Source: Phycisphaerae bacterium (GTDB taxonomy: Bacteria; Planctomycetota; Phycisphaerae; Sedimentisphaerales; Anaerobacaceae). From it: a stretch of DNA of 34,789 nucleotides. Every line of letters starts with the position of its first letter. The stretch's first letter is position 1. A program made the translations under genes and the position numbers. Below the pieces are notes generated by a model that saw only the letters and a program-made list of their open reading frames with translations, searched no databases and was not told the DNA's origin. This document shows positions 7,023 to 15,813 of this stretch, piece after piece. Location of the stretch: the NCBI GenBank assembly GCA_030615025.1, contig JAUXAB010000037.1, forward strand, positions 1-34,789. The letters are read 5' to 3'.

Positions 7023-7163
7023 GCCCCGGTGCTATGGAAACATTAGCTCGCTTAGGACATCCACCGGCCGGGCCTGGCCTGCCGGCACAATGGGAAAAAA
7101 CGCTTGCATTCATCGCCGAGTTCGGGCACACTTTCAGTGTGCAGATGTGCAAGGAGCTGTTCA

Positions 7164-8282
7164 ATGGGCGGTAAATGTTTTTTCTTTGCCGGTGGCGGGA
7201 CGGGAGGACATATATATCCAGCTATTGCTGTGGCGGAACAAATAGTCAAACTCGAGCCAACAGCGAAAATACATTTCTTTGTCAGCACTCGCAGCATTGA
7301 TGAGCATATACTATCAAAGACCAGCTTTGAGACAACTGTGCTTCCGGCCAGGGGTTTTTCCGCCCGGCCTGACAAACTGATTGGCTTTTGCACTTCGTTC
7401 TTGAAAAGCTATCGAGCCGCTAAACGCGCAATCGCTGAAAGTAAGAACGCGGTGGTGATTGGGGTCGGCGGCTTTGTCGCAGCGCCGGTTTGTTTCGCAG
7501 CGCATAAACTAAAGGTGCCTATCGTGCTTTTGAACGTTGATATCGTACCCGGACGGGCAAATAAGATAATAGGGCGCTGGGCAGATGAGATTTTTGTGCA
7601 GTTTGAGGATACCAAGCAATATTTTGCCAAAAGAAAAAAGAGCGTCAACGTTGTTGGCTGTCCCTTGCGAACCGGCTTTGGCAATCCGGAGCCTGATAAG
7701 GTTAAGAGTGAATTAGGCCTTGATGAAAATAAAAAGACTTTGCTTATAACCGGTGCATCGAGCGGGTCGGAAAATATTAATAGAGCGGTGTGTTCGCTGT
7801 TGGACAAGCTAAGTGTTTTTGCCGATGAGTGGCAGATTGTTCATCTGACAGGGGCTGGGAATTACGAAAAAGTCAGGCAAATGTACGCTGAGGCAAAGAT
7901 TGGGCACAAGGTCTTGAGCTACTTTGATGACATGCCGAGCTTATTAGCTGCTGCGGATTTAGTGATTGGCAGAAGCGGAGCGGTCAGTGTGGCTGAATAT
8001 GCTGCGGCTTCTGTGCCGAGTGTCTGTATGCCTTATCCGTATCATAAGGACAGGCATCAGTACCTGAATGCCGGCAAATTGGTTGAGGCCGGAGCAGCGG
8101 TTATAGTAGATGATTTGCCGGATGAAAAAGAACGGCCAGAACGGCTGTGGAAAGAGTTAGAAAAGTTGATGAAAGATGAAAAAAAACGCCAAGAGATGAG
8201 ACAAGCTTGCAAGTCAATTGCGAGGTTGGATGCCGGTTTGAAAATTGCAGAAAAGTTGGTGAAAATAGTGGATGGCGGGTAG
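7164..8282 (+). CDS. murG: MurG: lipid II-forming GlcNAc transferase
   Basis: A 372-residue GT28 enzyme that adds GlcNAc from UDP-GlcNAc to lipid I, giving lipid II, at the inner face of the membrane. I chose the ATG at 7164 because AAGGAG (7151-7156) lies 7 nt upstream and the protein then begins MGGKCFFFAGGGTGGH as in the family. Motifs: the N-terminal glycine loop GGGTGGHIYPA (10-20), the second G-loop VIGVGGFVAAP (98-108), and the C-terminal nucleotide-sugar site GRSGAVSVAEYAA (269-281) with PYPYHKDRHQYLNAG (290-304). The usual HEQN motif of the acceptor site is replaced by LNVDIVPGRANK (123-134). Length is near the family norm of about 355. The expected dcw neighbours murC and ddl are absent; the flanking DNA is repetitive. 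Confidence 0.92.
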   Translation: MGGKCFFFAGGGTGGHIYPAIAVAEQIVKLEPTAKIHFFVSTRSIDEHILSKTSFETTVLPARGFSARPDKLIGFCTSFLKSYRAAKRAIAESKNAVVIGVGGFVAAPVCFAAHKLKVPIVLLNVDIVPGRANKIIGRWADEIFVQFEDTKQYFAKRKKSVNVVGCPLRTGFGNPEPDKVKSELGLDENKKTLLITGASSGSENINRAVCSLLDKLSVFADEWQIVHLTGAGNYEKVRQMYAEAKIGHKVLSYFDDMPSLLAAADLVIGRSGAVSVAEYAAASVPSVCMPYPYHKDRHQYLNAGKLVEAGAAVIVDDLPDEKERPERLWKELEKLMKDEKKRQEMRQACKSIARLDAGLKIAEKLVKIVDGG

Positions 8283-8383
8283 AAAGACCAAAAGGAGCTA
8301 CCGAGGTCACAGAGAATTCAATATTCATTCCCCATAAGTTGCTTTCGAGCTAATAGATGAGGGTTTTTGCGCAAAGAAAAATG

Positions 8384-8534
8384 GGGTCGTCCCTCCTCCG
8401 GTACGACCCAGTATAATATAGTTGACAAAACCGGCTCTGCCAAATTTTCAACACCGAAATTGCCGATTTTGGAATTTTCCGAAATCGGGCGGACCCTTCC
8501 TCCTCTTTATTATCATTGTTAGGATGTTCCGCCC
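8384..8534. other. Structured intergenic element with three hairpins (gap 8283-8904)
   Basis: The 622-base gap between the converging murG and LtaS-like genes has no convincing gene. It contains three adjacent inverted repeats: GGGTCGT/ACGACCC (8384-8390 with 8403-8409), a near-perfect 26-nt palindrome (CCGATTT at 8463 to AAATCGG ending 8488, inner GGAA/TTCC, one T-G mismatch), and GGGCGGA/TCCGCCC (8487-8493 with 8528-8534). The last two overlap by two bases and could be alternative folds. TATAAT (8412) and TTGACA (8422) lie between the first two but in the wrong order for one promoter. The AT-rich stretch 8595-8852 is open for 85 codons without a ribosome binding site. Confidence 0.55.
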
Positions 8535-8904
8535 AATATCGTCGCCTCAAGGGCGAACCAAACACGGCTGCAAAGAATATGCCAATAACACAAAATGAAA
8601 ACAAAACACGCCCTCAAGTTTCACCTAACAGTTTGTATCAAAAACACTTACGTTTATATATACCGTTTCAGCTTCAAAAACAGGCAGATGTCGCATTTTA
8701 ACAACGCGTTGTCTTTTATCAACGCCGACTATACCCAACTAACCTATTTTTACATATTCAGTGCTCGTAAAGTGTTAGATGACAGAAGGATTTGCCTGAT
8801 GTTTACAAAAAACAACATGACTGTGAACAAAATGAACAACTGCAAAGCGTAGACAGTGTATGCGAAGATAGCGTATAGCGGATTATAAGTGCATAGGGCA
8901 CAGA

Positions 8905-10935
8905 TTACTTGTGTTTACTCCTGCGATATTTAGCCGAGGAAACCCTGTTGGTCCAGCGACAAAGCCAGGAGTCAAAGAGCATTTTTTTGCCGGTTCGCTG
9001 CTGATCGAGCCGAAAAATGCTGTTTTTACGCCAGGCAATAATGTCATCGGCAATTTTCTGAGCCTCTTGCTCAGCCAGCTCGATTCTAACCAACTCAAAC
9101 GGGTCGGTGCTCAGGTGATACTCAGAGACCATTTTGTCCATCGGATTGTATATGAACTTGCGATTACCTTTGACAAAACCTGCAGGACCCTGCTGCATCC
9201 AGCCAGAGAAATATACCTGGCGGTCATCGGGAATATGGCCGAGGGCATTAGTGCCGTCAAAGCCAACGCTGTTGGTATCGAAACCAAAAAGAGCCAGTAG
9301 TGTTGGGGTTAAATCAATGGAGCTAACCGGCTCTGTAACCCTGGTTGCCGGCTTAACTAAAGACGGGGCCCGCAAACAGAACGGTATGCGCAAGACCTCT
9401 TCGAAAGCTATTCGCTCATGGCCGTGCAGGCCGTGCTCACCAAACGCTTCGCCGTGGTCTCCGATAACACAAAGAATAGTTTTGTCCACAAGATTTAGCT
9501 TTGCAAGCTCGGCATCCAATGCAGCTATAAATTTGTCGGTATAAGAAATCACCTGCCGATAACGCTCCACCGGCTCTTTGGCCGGCTCGGCAAACCACTC
9601 GGGGACCTCGTAAGGATCGTGGGTAACCGAGCAAAGAACCGTCAGCAAAAATGGTCTTTGCTCAGCTTTTATCCATTCGCTAATTGGTTTTAACATTGAA
9701 AACTCATCACAGGCCAGATAGCCGATAAAGGCGTTGGGGTCGTTCAAATCATCTCTGGCCCAGAACTTATCGAAGCCGAGGTTATAGACCAACCCGGGCC
9801 GAGCTTCAAAGCTGCCCTTGGCCGATTGAAAAAATGCGGTCCGAAAATTCAAGTCCTGTTTTAGAATCGTGGCAATGCCGGCATAGGGCTTTACAGCGGG
9901 AACCGCCTCAGCAAGGTCCTGGGAGGCGGAAGGAAATCGGCCGGTCAAAGAAGCAAACAATACCTTTGTGGTATGGGTAAGGGTCGAACGGGCATTTACA
10001 AATTCCACGCCCTGTTCGGCCAAAGCTGCAAGATGGGGCGTCAGGCTACTCTGGGGCTCCGCCAGTGTTGTGTATCTGTATTGAACACCCTCAAGGATGA
10101 CTATAACTACATTATGGTTTATCCGCGGCGAACGCGGTGACATCGCAATTTGTACCTCGTCAAAAGCGGGTATTCTTCGTTTGGCGTTGGTGAAATCAGC
10201 CCTGGCCAGCCGACCGGAATCAGAGAAAAAAAGACTTGTTATGGCCTTTAACTGACTATTGTAACGCATCTCCTCAGAAATTGTTTGTGGTGAGCTTCGC
10301 CTAACAACTACATCACGAAGCGAAACTGCGGTAAGGATAATGATGATACAAATAATGGTCCTCTTGATAAAGCGTTTGTGGTTGTAACCCGGTAGCATTG
10401 GCTTTGCCAAAACGAAAAAGAAAAAGGTAAGAGCAATGGCACTGGGGCCAAGGAGGATTACGGCTGTCTTCGGCATTTTTGCGAGATTAACGCAGACCAT
10501 ACCCAGTGCGATTAACGGGTCACGGATTAACGACAAAAGGACCGAGGGCAGGATTTGTCTTCCTGTTCTTATCAGCCAGCTGGCATTCATAATCGACCAG
10601 GTGCATACTATAGCGGCAAAAACAGTGGTTATGCGGACAACTAATTTTCGAGGCCAGCCAAAACAGACCAATGTTAGGATAACTTCGATTCCCAACAGTA
10701 CTGAGATATCGGCAAGAATCCAGCCAACGTATTCATTGACCAGGTCATTGCGCCAGGAATGAAAGAATTTTGCCGCGAGGGTGTAAAATAGCGCACCGAA
10801 CATAATAACGCTAAAGGGGCGGGCAGCTAAAAAGCCATACAAGCGGCGTAAGACAGCAGCCAAATTGCGGGGCAAGCGGCGAATAGACGAGTAGCTTGTG
10901 ACCCTGGAGCTGGATTGTGAACGTTCATTATCCAT
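8905..10935 (-). CDS. Membrane-anchored LtaS/sulfatase-fold enzyme
   Basis: A 676-residue protein with about five membrane segments in the first 210 residues, then an alkaline-phosphatase-superfamily catalytic domain facing outwards. Visible active-site elements: NVVIVILEGV with metal ligand Glu282; THTTKVLFASLTGRFP, where Thr322 or Thr323 is the likely nucleophile; and IGDHGEAFGEHGLHGH (491-506) with metal ligands Asp493 and His494. The Thr nucleophile and multi-pass N-terminus match lipoteichoic-acid synthase, MdoB and phosphoethanolamine transferases rather than Cys-type sulfatases, which need CxPxR. In a diderm host it may transfer phosphoglycerol or phosphoethanolamine to an envelope glycan, or be a phosphodiesterase. 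It is the last gene of a minus-strand group, 84 bp after GH130. The Lys/Arg-rich C-terminal tail is unusual. Substrate unknown. Confidence 0.85.
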   Translation of the reverse strand: MDNERSQSSSRVTSYSSIRRLPRNLAAVLRRLYGFLAARPFSVIMFGALFYTLAAKFFHSWRNDLVNEYVGWILADISVLLGIEVILTLVCFGWPRKLVVRITTVFAAIVCTWSIMNASWLIRTGRQILPSVLLSLIRDPLIALGMVCVNLAKMPKTAVILLGPSAIALTFFFFVLAKPMLPGYNHKRFIKRTIICIIIILTAVSLRDVVVRRSSPQTISEEMRYNSQLKAITSLFFSDSGRLARADFTNAKRRIPAFDEVQIAMSPRSPRINHNVVIVILEGVQYRYTTLAEPQSSLTPHLAALAEQGVEFVNARSTLTHTTKVLFASLTGRFPSASQDLAEAVPAVKPYAGIATILKQDLNFRTAFFQSAKGSFEARPGLVYNLGFDKFWARDDLNDPNAFIGYLACDEFSMLKPISEWIKAEQRPFLLTVLCSVTHDPYEVPEWFAEPAKEPVERYRQVISYTDKFIAALDAELAKLNLVDKTILCVIGDHGEAFGEHGLHGHERIAFEEVLRIPFCLRAPSLVKPATRVTEPVSSIDLTPTLLALFGFDTNSVGFDGTNALGHIPDDRQVYFSGWMQQGPAGFVKGNRKFIYNPMDKMVSEYHLSTDPFELVRIELAEQEAQKIADDIIAWRKNSIFRLDQQRTGKKMLFDSWLCRWTNRVSSAKYRRSKHK

Positions 10936-11019
10936 AGAGGCGTTAAAATACTAAAAGTGGAGGCGAATGGCAAGGCGGTTTCTACCACGCTGGGCGTATA
11001 TCGGACAAAAGACTATATT

Positions 11020-12087
11020 CTAAGCGCTGCCAGCTAAATTCAGACTCTCAAATACATCCTGAACAGGCAGCTCTGCATAACAAATAACAGTATCGGCGGC
11101 GCCGTAATAAATCTTGAGTTTCTCCTGTTCATAAAGCAGGCCACAGGTGAACACCACGTTTCCAAAAAAACCGCTTGTCTCATAATCATCCTGCGGCTCA
11201 AAGATGGGTTTTTCGGCCCTAGCGATAACCTTCCAAGGCTGTGAGGCATCGAGAATTACCGCTCCAAGGCAGTAGCGGTTGTCATGGCCCACTCCGTGAT
11301 AAATTTCCAGCCAGCCCTGGGCAATTTTAAAAGGCACCGCGCTTCCGCCGACCTTTACCTGGTCCCAGCAGTCTTCATCAGGAGCCAACAGCGGGCGGTG
11401 ATTCCCCCAGCATATCAGGTCGGGCGATTCGGCAATCCAGATGTCCTGCCTCTTAAACAGAGGCGAAACGGGCCTGTGGAGAGCATAGTATTTGCGCGTT
11501 CCGCCAAAGGCGGATTCGGGGAAAAGCACCACGTCCTTGTTCTCCGGACAGAATATAACGCCGTGACGCTGGAAAGACTTGAAATCCTTCGTCGATGCCA
11601 GGCAGCTCGTTACTCCAGAAGGGCAAACCGCAACATAAGTAACATAGTATGTGCCGTCAATAAGGCTAATCCGAGGGTCCTCAATGCCGAAGCTTTCTAT
11701 ATCGTTTGCAGGGCCAATAGCCGGAGTATCTTCAATATCAAAGTTTATGCCATCGGCGCTGCGTGCCAGCCTCAAATGTGAAATCGATGTCAGATATGTC
11801 TCGGTCGGTCTGATTATCAATCTTGGGTCGGAAAAATCGTTTTCCGGTTCATTTTTCGAAAACTCTTTCAGGACAATGTCGCCCTGAGCGACATCGTAAA
11901 CGCCTGCTAACACCATGTCCGGGTGTGCACAAATCGGGCGTTCGGCTACTCGAAGAAGCAGAATGACCTTATCTTCGAAACGAGCAACGCCGGCGTTAAA
12001 GACACCGATGACTTCAAAGTCCGACCTGGAAGGTTTAACATCCTTCGGCTCAATTATTGGATTTTGCGGTGACCGAAATACTGACAT
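11020..12087 (-). CDS. GH130 glycosidase or beta-mannoside phosphorylase
   Basis: A 355-residue five-bladed beta-propeller enzyme of family GH130. Members cleave beta-mannosides by phosphorolysis (beta-1,4-mannosyl-glucose, beta-1,4-mannosyl-GlcNAc) or, in some subgroups, hydrolyse beta-1,2-mannosides. Signature blocks: ESFGIEDPRI (131-140), containing the conserved proton-donor Asp137; KDFKSFQRHGVIF; ENKDVVLFPE (182-191); YALHRPVSP (201-209); WDQVKVGGSAVPF; GWLEIYHGVGHDNRY; GFFGNVVFTCG. No signal peptide is visible, so it is probably cytoplasmic, consistent with processing of imported disaccharides. The phosphorylase versus hydrolase choice cannot be made with confidence from reading alone. 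AAGGGA lies about 9 nt upstream of the ATG. It lies between a large secreted protein gene (138-bp gap) and the LtaS-like gene (84-bp gap), likely one transcript. Confidence 0.9.
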   Translation of the reverse strand: MSVFRSPQNPIIEPKDVKPSRSDFEVIGVFNAGVARFEDKVILLLRVAERPICAHPDMVLAGVYDVAQGDIVLKEFSKNEPENDFSDPRLIIRPTETYLTSISHLRLARSADGINFDIEDTPAIGPANDIESFGIEDPRISLIDGTYYVTYVAVCPSGVTSCLASTKDFKSFQRHGVIFCPENKDVVLFPESAFGGTRKYYALHRPVSPLFKRQDIWIAESPDLICWGNHRPLLAPDEDCWDQVKVGGSAVPFKIAQGWLEIYHGVGHDNRYCLGAVILDASQPWKVIARAEKPIFEPQDDYETSGFFGNVVFTCGLLYEQEKLKIYYGAADTVICYAELPVQDVFESLNLAGSA

Positions 12088-12225
12088 TCTACTATTCCCT
12101 TAACTGGCTTTTAGAAAAACAAAACCGAACACTGTGCGCTAATGATAGCTGCCTAATCCATTCGATGCAAGTAATCTCGCAGATAAAACACCCAGCGTGA
12201 CCAGACTAAATTTGAATAGCGTCCT

Positions 12226-14979
12226 TTATCTGATTCGAATTTCCGATTTTCCCCCAAGGGAGATTACGAGATAGTTGTGTTCGCTGTAAAACTCTTTCCT
12301 GGCGGGTTTGAAAGGAGGCGGTTCGGTGGATTCTTGAAAAACTTTACGCACACCTACCTCGCTCGGCTCTTTTTCAATGCCGGAGATTAGTACAAAGTAT
12401 GGTTTGTCGCCCCAGCCATCCGCTGTTAAAATAACTGCCCTTCTACCTTCCCGAATGTCATTTATTACACAAGGCGCATGAACAAACCAGCCACGATTTC
12501 GGAGTTTCTTCACATCATATATTTTGCCTTTTCCATAAAGTTCGGCTAAATGGGCCTGCACTGTCCCCGGATTTATGGCGGGACCTGCACCTATCTGCTG
12601 TTGCAAATCGAAAAAATCCGGCAGCAATCCCACACGCTTCTTATCTGTCAGCGGCCAGGACATCTGCAGGCCGGCAGTCGTAATTCCTCTGGCGATTCTT
12701 TCCCACGGGCCTTTCGCATCGTATTCGCTTAGCAGATGCAAAGCCGAACAATAAACAAGGCCGCACCATTGCACGGGAAGGCCAATCCACAAAGGCGCCT
12801 GCCAGTTGGTCGCGCCCAGGACGGGAGTCGTTGCGTAAGGCCCGACTTTGCCGGATGTGGGTGAGTAAAGGTAGACGAATGGAACACCCGTCCACGCCCA
12901 GTAGCGCGCCTGTTCAAGATATTTTTCTTTGCCTGAGATAATATAGCCGAGCGTATAAGCTTTAACCAGATGGGCCGAGGCCAATATGTCCGGCGTGTGC
13001 AGTGGCACCTCCCAGGTTTGTGCACCTCGCGGCACAGTGTCAGCATACAGGGCGGTCTGTTTATCGAGCAGCTCAAACGCTTTATTGATAAGCTCTTTAT
13101 CTGCCGATAGTGTTGCACCTTCAAGAATCCTGACCATGTCCCGGCCTGAGAAACCGTTAGCATGTTTTGCGAAATGCGTTCTCGAATAGTCCGTTTTGCC
13201 CGGCCGATAGAGTTTTATACCATTTTCGTCAAAGCTCCTGAGCAGCCGCAGTGCCTCATTACGCCGCTGCCGCACGAATTCATAAGTGCGCCCGAAGACC
13301 AAAGGCGCCGTCGGCGGGCGGACGTGTGAAACACCACTTGAGAAAGGTTGTGCCGAGGGGATTCTGCTCAGTGCCTGTTCCTCGGCAGTATTGAGTCTGG
13401 CGCGGATTTTATCATCTCCGGTATGATTGACGAGCCAGTCGATGAACATTGCGGCATCCGCGGCTACAGTTGGCCCGAAACTGTCACCCCAGACAGCGTG
13501 CCTGAAAAGGCCATTGTTATTGATTTCAGAATCCATCCAGCCGTGAGCAAGCAAATTGACGGCAGTGTCGAAGCCTCCCTCGAATTCAGGCAGAGCAGGC
13601 AATCCCTTTAAGTCCACGTAACGCTTAACCGCAGGGACAACGGTTTTCCCCTTGCCGCCGATAAGCAGCATAGAGACTTTAAGCGGTTTATTCGCTTCAA
13701 GTCTCAAAGGACTATGGGCAAAAAGCTCATTCTCAAAACGAATCTCTCCCACAGCAGGCGCCGACAATGCCATTAAATGGGCGCCAGAATCGTAAATTCT
13801 GTCCGGCGAATCGAAAACCGCCGCCACCATATCAGACGGCTCCCAGATTACCCCGATATATCTGCCGTTATTTGCAATCGCCATAAGGGGAAACGTTATC
13901 TTAACCGGGTCGGGAACACGGCGGACATGCTTCGGCTTGGCTATGTCGGCGTCACTGCTGCTGGGCTCATCACAGAGATACTCCACGCCGGCGAACAGGC
14001 CCTGGTACTTGCTTTTGCCGAAAGTGCCAAGACCCGGGAAGAGTGTCAGCCACGGCACATGCACAATATCCCTGTCTTTATTTACTTTTAATTCGACTTC
14101 TATTATAAGTGTCCCTTCCTGTTCGCCGGGCCTTATGCGCCTTTGAATCTCCCACTCTCCGCCTTTGCTGTCTTTAATAACGGCCTTGATTATGAATCCT
14201 CTACCTTGAGAGCGGGTGTCAAAAATAACCTTTGCATTTGCATTTTTGAGATTGAGCCATTCAGGCTGGTCGTTAAACAACAGGCCAATCAGTTCGGGAT
14301 CGTAACCGGCAGCCATTTCCACGCCATCCACTTTGAAAACAAAGTTGCCCCATCTCTTTCCATAATGCTCAAATTCAAGCTGTCCGGATTTGACCGATAC
14401 GAGCTTGCCCATGGTTTTGTCAGGTTTTTTCGGCTTTTCTAATGGCGGAGCGACTATTTCGCTTAGCGACTCAATTCTGATAAAAGCAACCGTAATGTCT
14501 CCCCTGCCTGTACACGGGTCGAGACGAAAACGCGTCCCCGGGCCCAGCTTATTCCGAATAATAAGGGAATAATCGTGCCATTGGCCATCGTTTCGGACAG
14601 TGAATCGAAGGGAACGTCCGGCAGCAAAGATCTTGCCGTAAAAAAGTTCCGCGCTCGCATCCGCATTCGATTTCATGCGTATCTTCACTCTAATCGTCTT
14701 GTCGGCGGGTAAATTCACCGGCGGGCCTTCTATCCATGGGTCCTCTCCTGTTGATTTGACAATCAGCCCTTCCGCCGAGGAGCGCAGATTTTCCACCCTG
14801 TTATTTCCTGTCCAGCCGTGAGTTCCTTTGCTGAAGTCCCACTCGATGACTGTTTTTGCACAGGCCCCGACCGGCACCATCATAATCACGATAATTCCAA
14901 ACAGTACCGACAACACCTTGGGATTTACCCTTGTGAGACAAAGTCTCGCTGTAATTTTACTGAGTTTAATCATAGGCAT
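12226..14979 (-). CDS. Large secreted protein, probable carbohydrate-active enzyme of unknown family
   Basis: A 917-residue exported protein. GGAGGAG lies 7 nt before the ATG at 14979. Residues 1 to about 41 are a signal peptide (hydrophobic VLSVLFGIIVIMMVPVGACA). Residues 45-170 look like a jelly-roll carbohydrate-binding domain: VIEWDFSKGTHGWTGNN at the start, and alternating strands ending VAFIRIESL. Next comes a beta-rich domain (about 190-460), then a helical region (about 480-800) with repeated aromatic helices of the (alpha/alpha) toroid type: HGWMDSEINNNGLFRHAVWG, ARYWAWTGVPFVY, and NWQAPLWIGLPVQWCGLVY. A short C-terminal beta domain closes it. This layout resembles glycoside hydrolases or polysaccharide lyases with toroid domains, but I do not recognise a family or catalytic pair. 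It heads the minus-strand group with GH130 and the LtaS-like enzyme. Confidence 0.75.
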   Translation of the reverse strand: MPMIKLSKITARLCLTRVNPKVLSVLFGIIVIMMVPVGACAKTVIEWDFSKGTHGWTGNNRVENLRSSAEGLIVKSTGEDPWIEGPPVNLPADKTIRVKIRMKSNADASAELFYGKIFAAGRSLRFTVRNDGQWHDYSLIIRNKLGPGTRFRLDPCTGRGDITVAFIRIESLSEIVAPPLEKPKKPDKTMGKLVSVKSGQLEFEHYGKRWGNFVFKVDGVEMAAGYDPELIGLLFNDQPEWLNLKNANAKVIFDTRSQGRGFIIKAVIKDSKGGEWEIQRRIRPGEQEGTLIIEVELKVNKDRDIVHVPWLTLFPGLGTFGKSKYQGLFAGVEYLCDEPSSSDADIAKPKHVRRVPDPVKITFPLMAIANNGRYIGVIWEPSDMVAAVFDSPDRIYDSGAHLMALSAPAVGEIRFENELFAHSPLRLEANKPLKVSMLLIGGKGKTVVPAVKRYVDLKGLPALPEFEGGFDTAVNLLAHGWMDSEINNNGLFRHAVWGDSFGPTVAADAAMFIDWLVNHTGDDKIRARLNTAEEQALSRIPSAQPFSSGVSHVRPPTAPLVFGRTYEFVRQRRNEALRLLRSFDENGIKLYRPGKTDYSRTHFAKHANGFSGRDMVRILEGATLSADKELINKAFELLDKQTALYADTVPRGAQTWEVPLHTPDILASAHLVKAYTLGYIISGKEKYLEQARYWAWTGVPFVYLYSPTSGKVGPYATTPVLGATNWQAPLWIGLPVQWCGLVYCSALHLLSEYDAKGPWERIARGITTAGLQMSWPLTDKKRVGLLPDFFDLQQQIGAGPAINPGTVQAHLAELYGKGKIYDVKKLRNRGWFVHAPCVINDIREGRRAVILTADGWGDKPYFVLISGIEKEPSEVGVRKVFQESTEPPPFKPARKEFYSEHNYLVISLGGKSEIRIR

Positions 14980-15123
14980 AAAAAAGCTCCTCCGAGTTCA
15001 GTTCAAAACTGCCATAACAAAAATGGATACAGATGACTTGTTGAAAAAGTCCTCTTTGCTTTCAATCATCAATCAAAAAAGCCTGCACTCAAACCGAGCA
15101 GCAAAAGCGCGTACGGTTCAGTC

Positions 15124-15573
15124 TTATTCGTCGGAATCATCTTTCAGTCTGTGCTTCTCTATATAATGTCTCAGTGATCTATGTATCAGTCGAAGGCCTA
15201 TCAGAACAAAGATTGCCAGCAAAGTCGATATAACCGCCAGCTCGTACAAACCAGCGCCGCAGGCCATCCCAATACATGCCATGAACCAGATTGTAGCCGC
15301 CGTAGTTAGACCGTGGACACCAGCTCTATCCTGAATGATTGCACCGGCACCAAGAAAACCGACGCCGGTAACGACCTGGGCGGCTATTCTTGTTAGTGAG
15401 TCGTTTTCGCCAGCCATTCGTTTGGAAATTATAGTAAAGACCGCTGCACCAAGGCAGATTAAGATGTTCGTACGCAGTCCGGCTGCCTTACCGCTGAATT
15501 CCCTCTCTATCCCGATTGCCGCACCAAGTACGACGGCTAATGCTATACTGAAGATATCACTTAACCAATCCAT
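15124..15573 (-). CDS. MgtC/SapB-family membrane protein
   Basis: A 149-residue protein with four to five membrane segments. It carries the family signature blocks GAAIGIEREFSGKAAGLRTN (18-37), QVVTGVGFLGAGAIIQ, and GLTTAATIWFMACIGMACGAG. MgtC proteins are inner-membrane proteins linked to growth in low magnesium and to control of ATP synthase in pathogens; many environmental members have unknown roles. This one is short and lacks the C-terminal ACT-like cytoplasmic domain of Salmonella MgtC, matching the minimal SapB type. AGGAAAGG precedes the ATG. It is 144 bp upstream of the large secreted protein gene on the same strand, but no functional link is apparent. No magnesium-sensing leader could be recognised in the 240 bp upstream. 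Confidence 0.9.
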   Translation of the reverse strand: MDWLSDIFSIALAVVLGAAIGIEREFSGKAAGLRTNILICLGAAVFTIISKRMAGENDSLTRIAAQVVTGVGFLGAGAIIQDRAGVHGLTTAATIWFMACIGMACGAGLYELAVISTLLAIFVLIGLRLIHRSLRHYIEKHRLKDDSDE

Positions 15574-15797
15574 AACTCTACCTTTCCTGCTGTATTTATT
15601 CGGCGCCAGTCCCTGGCAAGTCTTTCAAAAGCAATACTAAATCCTATAATATTGGTGTTAAGATGTAAATCAAGAAATAATCCACCGACCCTTCGACGCA
15701 GATTTCAGCGATTTCTTCGCAACATCATCTATAAACTAAGATTCCCACCATAATTTTTTGGTTTTATTTTTCACTACTCAATAGCCGTTCCAGGGCG

Positions 15798-15803
15798 TAT
15801 AAT
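15798..15803 (+). promoter_or_regulatory. Consensus -10 box just before the thiamine gene
   Basis: TATAAT ends 10 nt before the ATG at 15814, so a transcript from it would start about 4 nt before the start codon. No good ribosome binding site lies in between, and the -35 position (TACTCA at 17-bp spacing) is weak. I found no TPP-riboswitch core in the upstream gap. Confidence 0.4.
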
Positions 15804-15813
15804 CAGAGCTGTT

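Noticed and set aside
6492-7174. Two overlapping open frames (6492-6833 and 6740-7174) that could be called hypothetical proteins
   Set aside because: They translate the repeat modules in different registers, have no ribosome binding site, and their composition follows the repeat units.
8595-8852. 85-codon frame in the gap after murG
   Set aside because: No ribosome binding site, AT-driven Phe/Tyr/Asn/Lys composition, no recognisable domain; kept as gap description only.
15574-15813. Possible TPP riboswitch upstream of the thiamine gene
   Set aside because: The conserved CTGAGA and ACCTGATCTGG-type cores are not present in the 240-bp gap.
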